A stretch of 64,000 nucleotides of DNA from Pyronema omphalodes (lineage: Eukaryota; Ascomycota; Pezizomycetes; Pezizales; Pyronemataceae): positions 434,001 to 498,000 of the forward strand of contig JAJJXM010000024.1 of assembly GCA_024516155.1 (NCBI GenBank). Direction: 5' to 3'. The position numbers and the translations under genes are program-made. The notes beneath the pieces were generated by a model. It was not told the origin of the DNA. It did not search any database and saw only the letters and a program-made list of their open reading frames with translations. Positions 45,118 through 55,318 of this stretch are shown piece by piece. How positions within the stretch are numbered: position 1 is the first letter of the stretch; each line of letters begins with the position of its first letter.

Positions 45118-46985
45118 ATTTTCAAAACAGAGTCGCCAAGGAATTCAAGGCGCTGGTAGTCAGTTGGATCTTGCGCAGATGAGGCGGTGATTGCACACAG
45201 CAACGATTCAATTGGTAGCCAGTCCAATTTTATGTAACTTCTAAGGCTATCTGCAAGAAGCGTCTTTTCAACTCTGTCAACAATGAATGGTAAGAGTAAC
45301 CCAAGACGAGCATATTTCCAAGGAAGAGTGTCGACACGATGATGACTTGGTAAGATGTGGCACACCTTGTCAACCTTTCTGCCGAGACCAGCGGACTCAT
45401 GCAAGAAATCCCGGCGTCAAGTAAGTTTTGTAACCTCCATAATAGGTTGCTTTAGAAGTTCAGCTTCGAGTTTGCTCGAAAAATCAAGAGGATTTAAATC
45501 ATGTCGCCATCTTTCAAAAATATATAAGGCTCCCAAGCTATCTCCAATATCGTCGTGTTCTCTGATAATCCCCATTTCAATGCCACTTTTATAGGCTGTT
45601 TGGAAACTGGTCCCATGTTTCGCTGGACCCTTCACCAGGGAAGAAGAGATAGGTGTAGTCTAATTTATCCGCCGAGGCCCTGTAATGATGGTTTTTAATG
45701 AGACGGAAGGTTGCATTTCTAGCTCTCTTGATGAGCTCTGGAGTATTCTCAACACTCTTTGCATGTTGGCTAATTCTAGTCTGAACAGTCTCCGCCGTTG
45801 ACCAAAAAAGCTTCAGCTCAGGAATTTTAGGAAGCTTGATGGGTAGTAGAATATCGAGTGTGGAAACTTGTCCTGATGAGAACGTCATTTCAATTTTGTT
45901 AGAATAGCAACGGTTGTACTGCTCCAGTATTTATTAACCGATTGCCAGATGTCATCCCGACCATCTACAGTCGCTCTAGGGGCTCTCTTTTGAGCTTCTT
46001 GCATAGGTAGATGGTCTCCTTTTTCAAGAGGCATCAGGTTATCGTCCAATTGCCGAGCTGATGAAGCTTCATACATGCAGCGAAGGCAACGTCACGCTTT
46101 GCCCATTTTTCGGTGTGCCAGGCTTCAGTTGTAGTAAAGCGCCGAATATCGGGATGGATGGAGTTTGGCCAGACGACTTCTGCCTCCCATGATACTCTAG
46201 CATCGATGCCTACAGACTTGGTTGTCTGGAACTGAGGTCGTAAATCCACGAACTCCTGAGGTGGAAGGCATGCACAAAAATGGTAAAGATGAGGACAGCC
46301 CTGATATTAAAACGGTAGCAAAATTACATGAATTATGGAAATAGGCAGTCACATACCCGGTGATTTCAATCCGGTAAACCTTGTCATGTCCCTCCTCACG
46401 ATCTTTATCATCGTACTCCCATTCAGTATCTAAGTCCACTTGTCTCGACTGATCTCTGTAGAGTTCTTTCATGTGTTCTTCCAAGATTTCAAAGTCACTA
46501 GATTTCGTTTGTGTGGTACCACGAGGGTACATGATGATATAAGAAATCTCCTTTCTCCACGCCCTTCCACGTCGTTGAACGAAGCTCTTCAAGTTCGTTG
46601 GTGGTTCAAAGCAAACAACCAAGTGGCAGTCCTGGATATCTAGTCCCTCCTCGATGACTGAAGTTGAGATAATAAAATAAGATTCTTTTTTCCCGTTCGG
46701 AAATCCTGGAGAGTTGATTGTTGACGCTTGTTTCTACTCTCATCTAAGAAGTTGAGCAATTTGTCGAAGCCACTAGAACCCGTCATCGCACCAGGCTTAA
46801 ATATCCGTTTTGTGCGTGGGTGGTGCTTGAGAATCTCCGTCAAAGCCAAGGTACCAGCTGTTTGTTGTACAAACACCAATCCAGAAAACGCCGCTATATT
46901 ATCCTTATCCATCTCATTCTCATGTTCAGTAAGAAGAATGTCTATGGGCGCCTCGACTTTGATACTAAGCCCATCCTGGGCTGGA
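45118..46985 (-). pseudogene. Captured Dicer-like (DCL) gene fragment, multiply frameshifted
   Basis: In order on the minus strand: helicase C-terminal domain (FSGLVFVQQTAGTLALTEIL, VVCFEPPTNLKSFVQRRGRA), the Dicer dimerisation region (HLYHFCACLPPQEFVDLRPQ), the linker region (LDDNLMPLEKGD; KLPKIPELKLFWSTAETV) and the start of RNase III domain a ([14 protein letters not shown]), where it breaks off. The DExD N-terminus, most of RNase IIIa, all of IIIb and the dsRNA-binding part are absent. At least four frame breaks are visible, including a 5-base insertion near 46675. A typical 56-bp intron (46356-46301, GTATGT..CAG) remains, so the source was genomic DNA. Arrangement is closest to ascomycete DCL-2 proteins. 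It cannot make a working Dicer. Confidence 0.88.
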
Positions 46986-47569
46986 CTTAATGAAACCGGT
47001 AAAGAGAAAATGTAGAGAGAAGGCGGAATGGGGGGAGTAGAAAATGGCGGAGTTCTTTCAGACGGCTTGGATGGTGGCAGAGGGAGGCGGAATTAGCGGA
47101 GAGGGGCTCGTGAATTCTTGATGTGGTTTCGGGGAATCTCCCGGACTGCTCGTAGTGGGAGAAGCTTGTATTGGGGGAGGGGTGGGAGGTGGGGATTGTA
47201 ACACACTGAGGAAATTGGGTATTGCTGCAGGTCGGAGTGCTGCAAATTGGGGGACAGAGCAGGTGGTGAAATTTGTCGAGAGCTCCGTGATAATGTAGGG
47301 AAGCTTGAGAACTCGAGTTTGTAGTGGAGTTCGTAGTAGCTGGTGGAGAAGCGAGGTGGGGGGAAGCGAGACGGAGAGCTGATGCAACGGGAGCTAGTGG
47401 TAGGTAGCAACGGGGGGTAGATAGCGCCCCTTGCAGGGCTGAATCTTGATGGATGGGGCCCTTTTCACATGACATCACATCTGGAAGCCGGAAGGGAAAG
47501 ATTTTGCACGTCTAAAGTTCCATCGAAACCTGATTTCTGTCACCACCCTCACCACAGCATTTTTCCGTT

Positions 47570-47846
47570 GTAACCTCCATCAACAGTAATAAATCAACCA
47601 CCACCATCCCCCACCACAACATTTCTCGATCAACCTCTTCAATCCCTCAGCACACCATTTCTCCGCTGCGATCAACCCCCCGAATCCCTCAGTAAATCAA
47701 CCACCGCAATCCCTCAGAACACCATTCCTCGACCAACCCCTCGAATCCCCCAATGAATCAACTACCACAATCCCTCAGCACACCATTTATTGACCAACCC
47801 CTCGAATCCCCAATAAATCAACCCTTTTAATCCCTCAGCACAAAAA
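47570..47846 (+). repeat. Tandem repeat of about 60-67 bp in element 1
   Basis: Four or so imperfect units, each starting ATCCCTCAGCACACCATT, passing through CGACCAACCCCTCGAATCCC and ending AATAAATCAACCACC. The array occupies the place where the AT-hook gene body lies in the larger element. Confidence 0.75.
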
Positions 47847-47937
47847 GTACTAATGAACAATCTACCTGCAAAAGGCCAAAAAGAAATTGAAATTTCAGCG
47901 TGATGCTGACCACAAACTATTCGAAATCAGGACCTAA
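47847..47937 (+). pseudogene. Residual 3' end of the AT-hook gene
   Basis: The last 30 codons of the accessory gene of the larger element (TACTAACGAATAATCTGG there) are kept here in altered form, ending at the same TAA (47935-47937). The rest of the gene is missing, which shows that the element derives by internal replacement from an autonomous ancestor. Confidence 0.75.
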
Positions 47938-48550
47938 TGATCCAGCATGGGTATGTCTTATCCCGCTGTTTTTCTCAAAAGCTGATGTATTGGCAGTGTG
48001 ATTATTTATTTTGCCCGTGTTTTTTTTGTTTGTATTTTTTTTTCTTTTTCTACATTAAATTACATGCATTGAAAGTACCTCTTTTCCTGTAAAATACAAA
48101 TCTAGAAAAAAATGCCGTTGAATAAACCTTTTGTTTGGCGTTATCTAAACGCTGAGAGAAAGCTTAAAATGCAACACAAAAACAACAAAATGAGTAGAAA
48201 ATAAACGGGTGATAAAACATAAATAGGGAATAAAACAAGTGATAAAATAAATAGTGAATAACTCGGGGGTGAAGGAAATAGTGAATAACTCGGGGGGTGA
48301 AATAAATTCAGAATAAGTCAGGGGATGAAATAAAACATAAATAAAGTGGGGGGGGGGGCGAAATAAACGGGGGATAGAGCTTAAGGCTTTAAGCAGAGGA
48401 TAGCACGAGGATAGCACGAGGTTAGCACGAGGTTAGGTAGGGGGTAGTCGAAGGATAGGTCAGGCATAGCAGGAGGACATTTTATTCTCATCGTGGAATA
48501 AAGTTATGCACTGATGGCATATCTTTATAACGATCTGATGTACCACAGGG

Positions 48551-48725
48551 AAAGGCATTGGGGTGGACCGGACACTAGTTTCAGTCTAGCTCCCCAAGAC
48601 CAGAGGCGAAGAATAGAAGCGTTGCTAACTAATTGTGGAAGTTGCTATGCATCACCGGCGCTGGTTACGGGGCTGCAGTTGGAGGGGATGATAACTGCGT
48701 ATCTATAGAATCCAGAAGGCATGTT
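48551..48725 (+). repeat. 175 bp of unit C between the two transposons
   Basis: AAAGGCATTGGGGTGGACC to CCAGAAGGCATGTT matches the corresponding stretch of units A, B and D without a gap, so the two elements inserted separately into one unit. Confidence 0.9.
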
Positions 48726-49151
48726 CCCTGTGGTACATTCTGCCCATACAAATTGCATAAATATAATCCTCCCCCACCAAAAATTTTATGCAACGGGCGG
48801 GCTATCCCTGGTTTATACCATCATGGTGATAAAGTTGCCCGATCTATCCCTTTGCATAAAATATGCAAGATTGTCCTAATGGACATTTTAATTATAAGTG
48901 ATCCTAATTCACAACAGCTGCATGGGAAGATTACAGGGCTTTTGACCGGCAAAGACATAAAATTAGTTACGAAAATTTATAAAGCAACCAGCAAGACAAC
49001 ATTCGTCTATCATCATATACAAGATCTTTTTACATCAACACAACCTTTGAAGACAGTTTCGAGTGAATTCTGAAGAATGAGCCCACAATCAACTCATACC
49101 ACCATACCCAAATTCAAAACATACCAATCTCATCGCGAAAATAGTGAGTTC

Positions 49152-52100
49152 TCACCATACAGCACCTGAATGTTTTAAGAAGTATTTGTTCCCCTCCCAT
49201 AAAAAACATCCAACAACCTCCTGAATAGTGTCGATTTCAATGAATTTTCGAATGCCAGTTCTCGCCTGCTTAAGTAAATCCCCATCTCTTTCAACAATTA
49301 TTTCCTCAAGGTAGGCTACATTGTAGCAAGCATCGGAAATGTTTATTGAAAAAAAGTCTAAGACCGTTCCAAATCCAGTTTGTGAACGTACAGTAGAACT
49401 TGAGCGAGTTGAGTTTGATCTTCGCATGTTACTTGCCACGACTTTGAAGTTATCATTATTGATATGTTCCAGTACCGTCAATGCTGCCCAGCGATCACAT
49501 TGGGTTGGCAATAAACTAATTGCCTCATTTCTTGTCCACCCATGCACCCTCCGGAAATAGTCAATAATGTGCCTCCTCTCATCCTCCGTGAAGTGATGAG
49601 TCCGACTAGGAGCCAAGTATTCAAAAGTTTTGTGACTGTTATTATCGCGGTGAGGCCTGCGAGGACCTATAGGCTCACGTCCTGTTCTCAAGGAACTCGT
49701 CAGAACTGCGGCCAATTTTAACAGTCCATCCCTATCATCCAGTTGATCCAGTCGATCCCGGCTATCATGAGAATGGAAAGACCCACATATGTCTGCAGGT
49801 AAAACATGGGGTAATAAATTCTTCTGCTCCTCGATGATTAAACGATTTGCCATGTTTGCATTGGCAGAGACCCGTGACTTGGCGGTGTCTGTCATCATGC
49901 CACAGAACCGTTCCATCGGCCACTGCCAGTACACAAACATAGGACCAAGTTGTTGAACGAAGTGTGGAATGTGCAGTAACTGGTGCATACTCGGGAGGCA
50001 TGCCCGGACATTCGCATATCGTCGTCCATAAAACCTCTTCTCATAGTATTCAGAAAATTCCAATATGTTGTTCTGTATTTGATTTATTTCCACCTCTGTA
50101 AGCTTGAACTGTTCCAGTAATATGATAGCTTTGACCAACAGCATGTATCCATGGTAGTCACATTCTGGCAGCAACGTTGAAAGAAATACCGGACCTGCAT
50201 GTTTAGTAACTGCAGCCCATTCCGCCGCTTTCAATTCCTGACAGTGCCTGTAAAAATCTCTCAAAGGTTCCCCAAAGGAATGCGGCAATAGTTGTGCACT
50301 CTGTTCAAAAGCCTTACCAATGGCCTTCCACTCTGGTGGTGCAATGTTCCATGAGTCTGACGTACGGATAAATTTCTTCGATGGCTGTGTTGGTCTAATT
50401 GGTTCAGAATCCCTGGCGCCCTCATCATCGTCCTCACTTCCCTCTGAGGAATGTTCATGTCCTCCATCAGTGACAGGGACAGGCACTGGTTCCCGAACTC
50501 CAAACACACCACGGTAATGACGGAAGAGGGCGGGAATGACGTTCTCATACATGATGTGCATCAGATCCGGTGGAAAACTAGTTGGGAACTCAATACTAGG
50601 CAGTCTGCAGACGTCCACATTAGCGACCAATATCCTACAATGCTTCTGTGGACAGACATACCGACTAACAATCGCCGTTCCTCGGATTCCATGTTGCCTT
50701 GGACATGTTAAGCACATGGTCCGTGTAATGTGTACGGCACGGCGGCAAAACTCCTCATGTGTACGTAGAGGCAGATCATTACGGTTGATCACTTGAAAAT
50801 CCAAGGCTTCAGGGCGAGAATCATCCATTGGCGGATCGCAGGGACAATATATTCCACGGTTGTAAACTCCCCTAATGTGGCAGTACTCACAATAATGATA
50901 TGCACGGTTTCCAAGTGTATTCATAACCTTTGAACGGCCAACCATATCACACCCAATGATCGGGATGAATGCTCGCATTGTAAAATAAGCGTCTGCAACA
51001 TTGTAACGGCGCGCTGCATTCAGAACATTGTCGATTCCCTTTCCAAGTTGCAAGAATTCCTCTATCAAGGGAGCTAAGAAGGAGTCAAGATTCTTGGGTT
51101 CTCTAGGACCAGGTACAAACCCAACACAGATCATGTTGCTGCGCTTCACTCTGACTTTTGGTGGGAGATTGAGGTTGATCAGCAATAAAGGCCAAATAGA
51201 AAAGGAACGTCTAGATTTGAAAACCCTGACTCCATCCATGCTCAAGAAGAATGCGATATCAGTGTCCTTATCAAGCATGCCTTTAGATTTGAGGCGGTCA
51301 CAGAAATCACTAGACCAGAAGTCTGTCCGATTTCCTGTCTCTCTGTCTAAACTGGCCGAATTCCGGTACTGCAACATCTCTAAGGCCCTGTCCTTGTTTG
51401 CCCAACCCAGACGTAACCGGTGTGTTACTGGAATGTATACATGCTGAGCCCACGGAACTCGATGGTGGGAAGTAGTGCCAGCTCCCTCTGTCGTTATCCT
51501 TGTTGCCTCAGGTACACGGTGACTGGAATTTTGCTTCCAGCGAGCATGACCGCATATCAGACAATTATTGATGTCAGGATAGGATACAAAGGACATGCAG
51601 GAGTTGGGACAACAATCATAGTGAATTGCTTTGAGGCCAGTTCGTTCCTGTACTGATTTTCCCGTTGTACGCATATCGTGAGGACCATAACCAAGAGCAT
51701 CTAGTGTTGCCTTGATTTCTTGTTCCGCCCTTCGGGGTGTATGGTACCGGGTATAAATGTCCCAGAGTGAGAGCGATAAAATTTCCTTAGTTGTAAGTTG
51801 ATCACCATAGAGATCCTCATAATCGAAGGAGTTGTAGTAATCGGGCCTGGCAGAAGCCTGAGTATTTGACTGGGAGTCAATGAAATCAGATGTATCCGGC
51901 ACAGAGTCCCCGTCACTCTCACTGTGAGAGGATGACATTGGTGATTCCTCCTCATGTACTGACATATATCCACTATGCATTCGTCCCTGGGATTCCTGCT
52001 CTTGATCTATAAAATATTCGTGAGGTACAGAGGAAGAAATTGCAGCCGATGCACAGTAATTTATGTCGTCCTCTTCTGAGCCTGACCCCATATTTACCTC

Positions 52101-52673
52101 CGACTCCGGCATCTCTATGTTTTGTGGAGATGATCGGGTACTCTGTCTTACGTCCTGCAACATCCCCTCCGAGTCTGACATCTCACCTACCTCGGAGTCA
52201 GGCATATCAATGTCTTCGATTGGCAAAATCTCTCTTGAAGCCGGCATCTCCCCCTCGACCATCTGCGGCATCTCCCCCTCGACCATCTCCGGCATCTCCC
52301 CCTGGACCATCTCCGGCATTTCCCCCTGGATCATCTCCGGCATCTCCCCCTGGACCATCTCCGGCATTTCCCCCTGGACCATCTCCGGCATCTCCCCAAT
52401 GACCGGGCTCGGCATTTCTGTATCTGGCATGATAGCCATGTCTTCCTGCACCGTATCAATCGGCAGTCGCGCTGCAGTCCTGTGCCGACGCCTACGCACA
52501 TGTTGAGATGGTGGAGCTTGCGAGGATTCGTTGGACGGGGCAGATAGGTGCGTGTTCAACTGTTCTGAATTTTGACGAGCAAAATGACGCTCCCACTCAG
52601 CCCGAGTTGTTACAACATGGCTATTTGGCGCAAAGGAACAGAAGCAAGTCCTTCGGAATGGTTGCTCGGACAT
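49152..52673 (-). CDS. Tnp2-type (CACTA/Plavaka) transposase, 1,173 aa
   Basis: A single uninterrupted frame. The N-terminus has cysteines (MSEQPFRRTCFCSFAPNSHV) and then a disordered acidic region with about seven copies of an 8-residue repeat EMVQGEMP (52250-52400). A zinc-binding region follows (YDCCPNSCMSF..CLICGHARW). The catalytic core contains FFLSMDGVRVFKSRRS, WPLLLINLNLPP, IPIIGCDMVGRSKVMN with a CEYCHIRG..CPC cluster, and FPPDLMHIMYENVIPALF, matching the Tnp2 family of CACTA elements and the fungal Plavaka group. It should cut and join the element ends in the nucleus. No stop or frameshift is seen. The neighbouring AT-hook ORF may be its accessory DNA-binding protein. Confidence 0.88.
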   Translation of the reverse strand: MSEQPFRRTCFCSFAPNSHVVTTRAEWERHFARQNSEQLNTHLSAPSNESSQAPPSQHVRRRRHRTAARLPIDTVQEDMAIMPDTEMPSPVIGEMPEMVQGEMPEMVQGEMPEMIQGEMPEMVQGEMPEMVEGEMPQMVEGEMPASREILPIEDIDMPDSEVGEMSDSEGMLQDVRQSTRSSPQNIEMPESEVNMGSGSEEDDINYCASAAISSSVPHEYFIDQEQESQGRMHSGYMSVHEEESPMSSSHSESDGDSVPDTSDFIDSQSNTQASARPDYYNSFDYEDLYGDQLTTKEILSLSLWDIYTRYHTPRRAEQEIKATLDALGYGPHDMRTTGKSVQERTGLKAIHYDCCPNSCMSFVSYPDINNCLICGHARWKQNSSHRVPEATRITTEGAGTTSHHRVPWAQHVYIPVTHRLRLGWANKDRALEMLQYRNSASLDRETGNRTDFWSSDFCDRLKSKGMLDKDTDIAFFLSMDGVRVFKSRRSFSIWPLLLINLNLPPKVRVKRSNMICVGFVPGPREPKNLDSFLAPLIEEFLQLGKGIDNVLNAARRYNVADAYFTMRAFIPIIGCDMVGRSKVMNTLGNRAYHYCEYCHIRGVYNRGIYCPCDPPMDDSRPEALDFQVINRNDLPLRTHEEFCRRAVHITRTMCLTCPRQHGIRGTAIVSRYVCPQKHCRILVANVDVCRLPSIEFPTSFPPDLMHIMYENVIPALFRHYRGVFGVREPVPVPVTDGGHEHSSEGSEDDDEGARDSEPIRPTQPSKKFIRTSDSWNIAPPEWKAIGKAFEQSAQLLPHSFGEPLRDFYRHCQELKAAEWAAVTKHAGPVFLSTLLPECDYHGYMLLVKAIILLEQFKLTEVEINQIQNNILEFSEYYEKRFYGRRYANVRACLPSMHQLLHIPHFVQQLGPMFVYWQWPMERFCGMMTDTAKSRVSANANMANRLIIEEQKNLLPHVLPADICGSFHSHDSRDRLDQLDDRDGLLKLAAVLTSSLRTGREPIGPRRPHRDNNSHKTFEYLAPSRTHHFTEDERRHIIDYFRRVHGWTRNEAISLLPTQCDRWAALTVLEHINNDNFKVVASNMRRSNSTRSSSTVRSQTGFGTVLDFFSINISDACYNVAYLEEIIVERDGDLLKQARTGIRKFIEIDTIQEVVGCFLWEGNKYFLKHSGAVW
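52250..52400 (-). repeat. 24-bp coding tandem repeat in the transposase gene
   Basis: About seven units of 24 bp (CCATCTCCGGCATCTCCCCC on the plus strand) encode GEMPEMVQ-like repeats, with E/Q and I/V variation between units. This is an acidic, Met-rich low-complexity tract before the zinc-binding part. Confidence 0.85.
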
Positions 52674-52771
52674 CGTCTGGTTTTTTTTTTATGTTTTTAT
52701 TTCCTAGTGGAGTCACAGATATCAGCTTCTATTCAATCATTCTATGTTGTTACTTCGAAGTCACAAAATCT

Positions 52772-52985
52772 TCCCACGCGATGAATACAATCTCTAGGAT
52801 CATCCGGGGGGTCGAATTGAACAATCCAGTCCACCTCAGGACTATCCAAACCACGAGCAGCAACGTCGGTACAGATCAGGGTTCCGGATTAGAACGGGAT
52901 GATCGATGTAGTTTAGGAGCTCCGAATAGTATTTTACACTGGCGCAGGAGGAGAATAAGACGATTACTTTCATTCGTCGGCCATA
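52772..52985 (-). pseudogene. Captured HAS1-like helicase fragment in element 2
   Basis: The minus strand encodes KVIVLFSSCASVKYYSELLN and then, after a gap that removes about 25 residues and shifts context, [19 protein letters not shown] and [16 protein letters not shown]. These are motifs IV-VI of the HAS1/DDX18 C-terminal RecA domain. It overlaps by about ten residues the fragment at 44963-45117, and the two together cover most of that domain. It lies directly upstream of the transposase gene, where it could influence its promoter. Confidence 0.82.
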
Positions 52986-53134
52986 TTTATCTGACACCCG
53001 ACGAGAATGAGTGTACTGATAGTGTAGAAGATCTGCTAGCCATCTAGGGGACTCAGGGAAGGAAAAAACAGCATCTGTGAGCCCAAGAAGAGGAAGGTCT
53101 TGGAACGCAATGGGAAATCTCCAACGAATAGGCG

Positions 53135-53616
53135 AGTTTCCTTCGTCGATAACTTATAAGCTCGCTTGGGATGGTTAACGATGATTTTGAGGTTGCAGAA
53201 GAAAGTCGTTGTAAACGTTGGAGACCTTGTAGACCTTGTAGACCTTGCAGACTTTGCAGACGTTGCGGACCTGGTTAGCTTTTCTTTGCGTATTAAGTTT
53301 CCTCCGTCGATAACTTACAAGCTCGCTTGGGATGGTTAACGATGATTTTGAGGTTGCAGAAGAAAGTCGTTGTAAACATTGGAGACCTTGTAGACCTTGT
53401 AGACCTTGCAGACTTTGCAGACGTTGCGGACCTGGTTAGCTTTTCTTTGCGTATTAAGTTTCCTCCGTCGATAACTTACAAGCTCGCTTGGGATGGTTAA
53501 CGATGATTTTGAGGTTGCAGAAGAAAGTCGTTGTAAACATTGGAGACCTTGTAGACCTTGTAGACCTTGCAGACTTTGCAGACGTTGCGGACATGGTTAG
53601 CTTTTCTTTGCGTATC
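53135..53616. repeat. 161-bp tandem repeat, three units
   Basis: Units start at 53135, 53296 and 53457 (AGTTTCCTYCGTCGATAACT) and are nearly identical. Each contains an inner 9-bp repeat (TTGTAGACC / TTGCAGACT). It lies between the two genes of the transposon. Confidence 0.92.
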
Positions 53617-55318
53617 CTATGGATCCTGCGGTTGCTTGGTTGCTTGTTTGTCAGGAAGACAAGGCGGTGGATTCCGATATGTGTATCGACAACGGTCCAC
53701 TTCTAGGGAATAGGTGAAGATAATGTTACCGGACCTCAAGAAAATAGCTACCTCTCTTCCGCAGATTTCCTCATGATTCTGCGATCCAAAATTTAATGGT
53801 AATGCGTAATGGGTTATTGAAACCTTATTTTGTTTGTGCAATTTTTAGGTCGTAGCTGATTGCTGATTGCTGATCTAGAGGACAGAGGAGGACTATGATG
53901 ATAAAGATGATCCTGATGATGAGGATGATGAAGATGTTGAGGTGTGATATGGTCGTTTCGGTGTCGTCAGAGATACTGTAAATGTAGATACTTCTTATGG
54001 TTACTCTCAGCAAAGTAACTGATATCGACCACTCCAAGCGCCGTCGTCTTTGGAATAAGTAAGCACCCCCAAAATTCAGCACCCAGACCGCGATAATTCG
54101 TCTGTATCCCCCCACTTGCACTTTCCTCTCCGAAGGACTCCGATGAAAGTTTCATCCCCCCACTGATGCAGTCGTTCCAAAAAAAAAATTCCAAGGAGTT
54201 CCCGATATTCTTCTCATCCGAATAACCCGTTGGACTCCGATGAAAGTTTCATCCCCCCACTGATGCAGTCGTTCCAAAAAAAAAATTCCAAGGAGTTCCC
54301 GATATTCTTCTCATCCGAATAACCCGTTGGACTCCGATGAAAGTTTCATCCCCCCACTGATGCAGTCGTTCCAAAAAAAAAAAAATTCCAAGGAGTTCCC
54401 GATATTCTTCTCATCCGAATAACCCGTTTCCGAAGTTCTTGTATCGGTGTGTATCCGTCGGTATTGCACTTTCCTCTCCGAAGGACTCCGTGAAAGTTTC
54501 CGATGACAGTCCCCGATGCTTTCTCCCCGTGTTTCAAAGAGTCTCCGTGTCCAGTGTAGAGTAGATAGCAAGCTGTCGTTCTCTGTTTCAGTCACCATGA
54601 GGTTCTATTCAGATCAATGGAGATCAATGGAGATCAATGAATTTAACTGCATGCTCGCATTTCCGCATCCCATCCATAACCAATTGCAATGCAATCGTAA
54701 CCTAAGGGTATTCCAATGGCACGCAAGCCAAGGGCAGTCCAATGGTAAGTCAAGGGTAATTCAAGGGCAGACCAAGGGTAATCGAAGGGCAAGTTAATTG
54801 TTTGGCGTGCAACTTAGTTGTTGGGATGTAGGTTGAGCTCGGAGAAGGCCTTGGGAATGGCACCGGTGACGGGGAGGTGTAATTGTGCTCCCTCGGGTCG
54901 AGTGCTATCGGCGGAGGTAGTGGGGAGTTCGCTGCCGTTTTCAAGATATCTATTTCCTGGCTGCTGTACGGGGGGGGAGGGGTGTATGAGGTGCATGGGC
55001 TTGGGACGTACCAAAGAAATGGGTTCACTGGCGCAGCTTCTCTGAGCTTGGTGAAGTTCATATGGGTACAGTTCGTGGTGGAGGACCTGGTAGCTGGTGA
55101 AGAAGCGAGGCGGGAAGAAGCGAGACGGGAGCTAGTGGTGGGCAGTGGCGGGCTGTAGATAGCGCCCCACGCAGGGCTGAATGTCAAAGGATGGGGCCCT
55201 TTTCACATGACCTCACATCTGGAAACCGGAAGGAAAAATTTTGCACGTCAAGGTTCCATCGAAACCTGATTTGTGTCTCCACCTGATTTGTGTCTCCACT
55301 CCTCCACTCTCACCACGG
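53617..55318. other. Intergenic part of element 2 upstream of the AT-hook gene
   Basis: Besides the 97-bp array, this holds a loose AAGGGCA/AAGGGTA repeat (54725-54795) and about 200 bp (55085-55290, including GATGGGGCCCTTTTCACATG-like sequence) that is shared with element 1 at 47330-47530 and probably contains the AT-hook gene promoter. Confidence 0.6.
54135..54427. repeat. 97-bp tandem repeat, three units
   Basis: Units start at 54135, 54232 and 54329 (GGACTCCGATGAAAGTTTCA). They are almost identical except for the inner A-run, which is longer in the third unit. A partial fourth unit (GGACTCCGTGAAAGTTTCCG) lies at 54483. Confidence 0.92.

Larger units (their letters stand above)
44386..48550 (+). 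mobile_element. Non-autonomous CACTA/Plavaka-like element with captured host gene pieces
   Basis: 4,165 bp with 13-bp inverted ends CCCTGTGGTACAT / ATGTACCACAGGG, flanked by AAA on both sides; units A and D show the empty site ACAAAGGCATT. About 150 bp at the left end and the right side from about 47330 to 48550 match the autonomous element at 48726-57541. It has no transposase. The middle holds minus-strand pieces of a HAS1-like helicase (44963-45117) and a Dicer-like gene (45118-46985). It would depend on the larger relative's enzyme in trans. The layout is that of Pack-CACTA elements described in plants. Confidence 0.88.

Noticed and set aside
46987..47478. Minus-strand frames of 163, 109 and 105 codons in element 1
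   Set aside because: Overlapping low-complexity Ser/Pro/Thr frames over the transposon promoter-like block; no frame is preserved in element 2.
53135..54427. Regular repeats considered as a CRISPR array
   Set aside because: Units are contiguous 161- and 97-bp tandem repeats without unique spacers, in a eukaryotic transposon.
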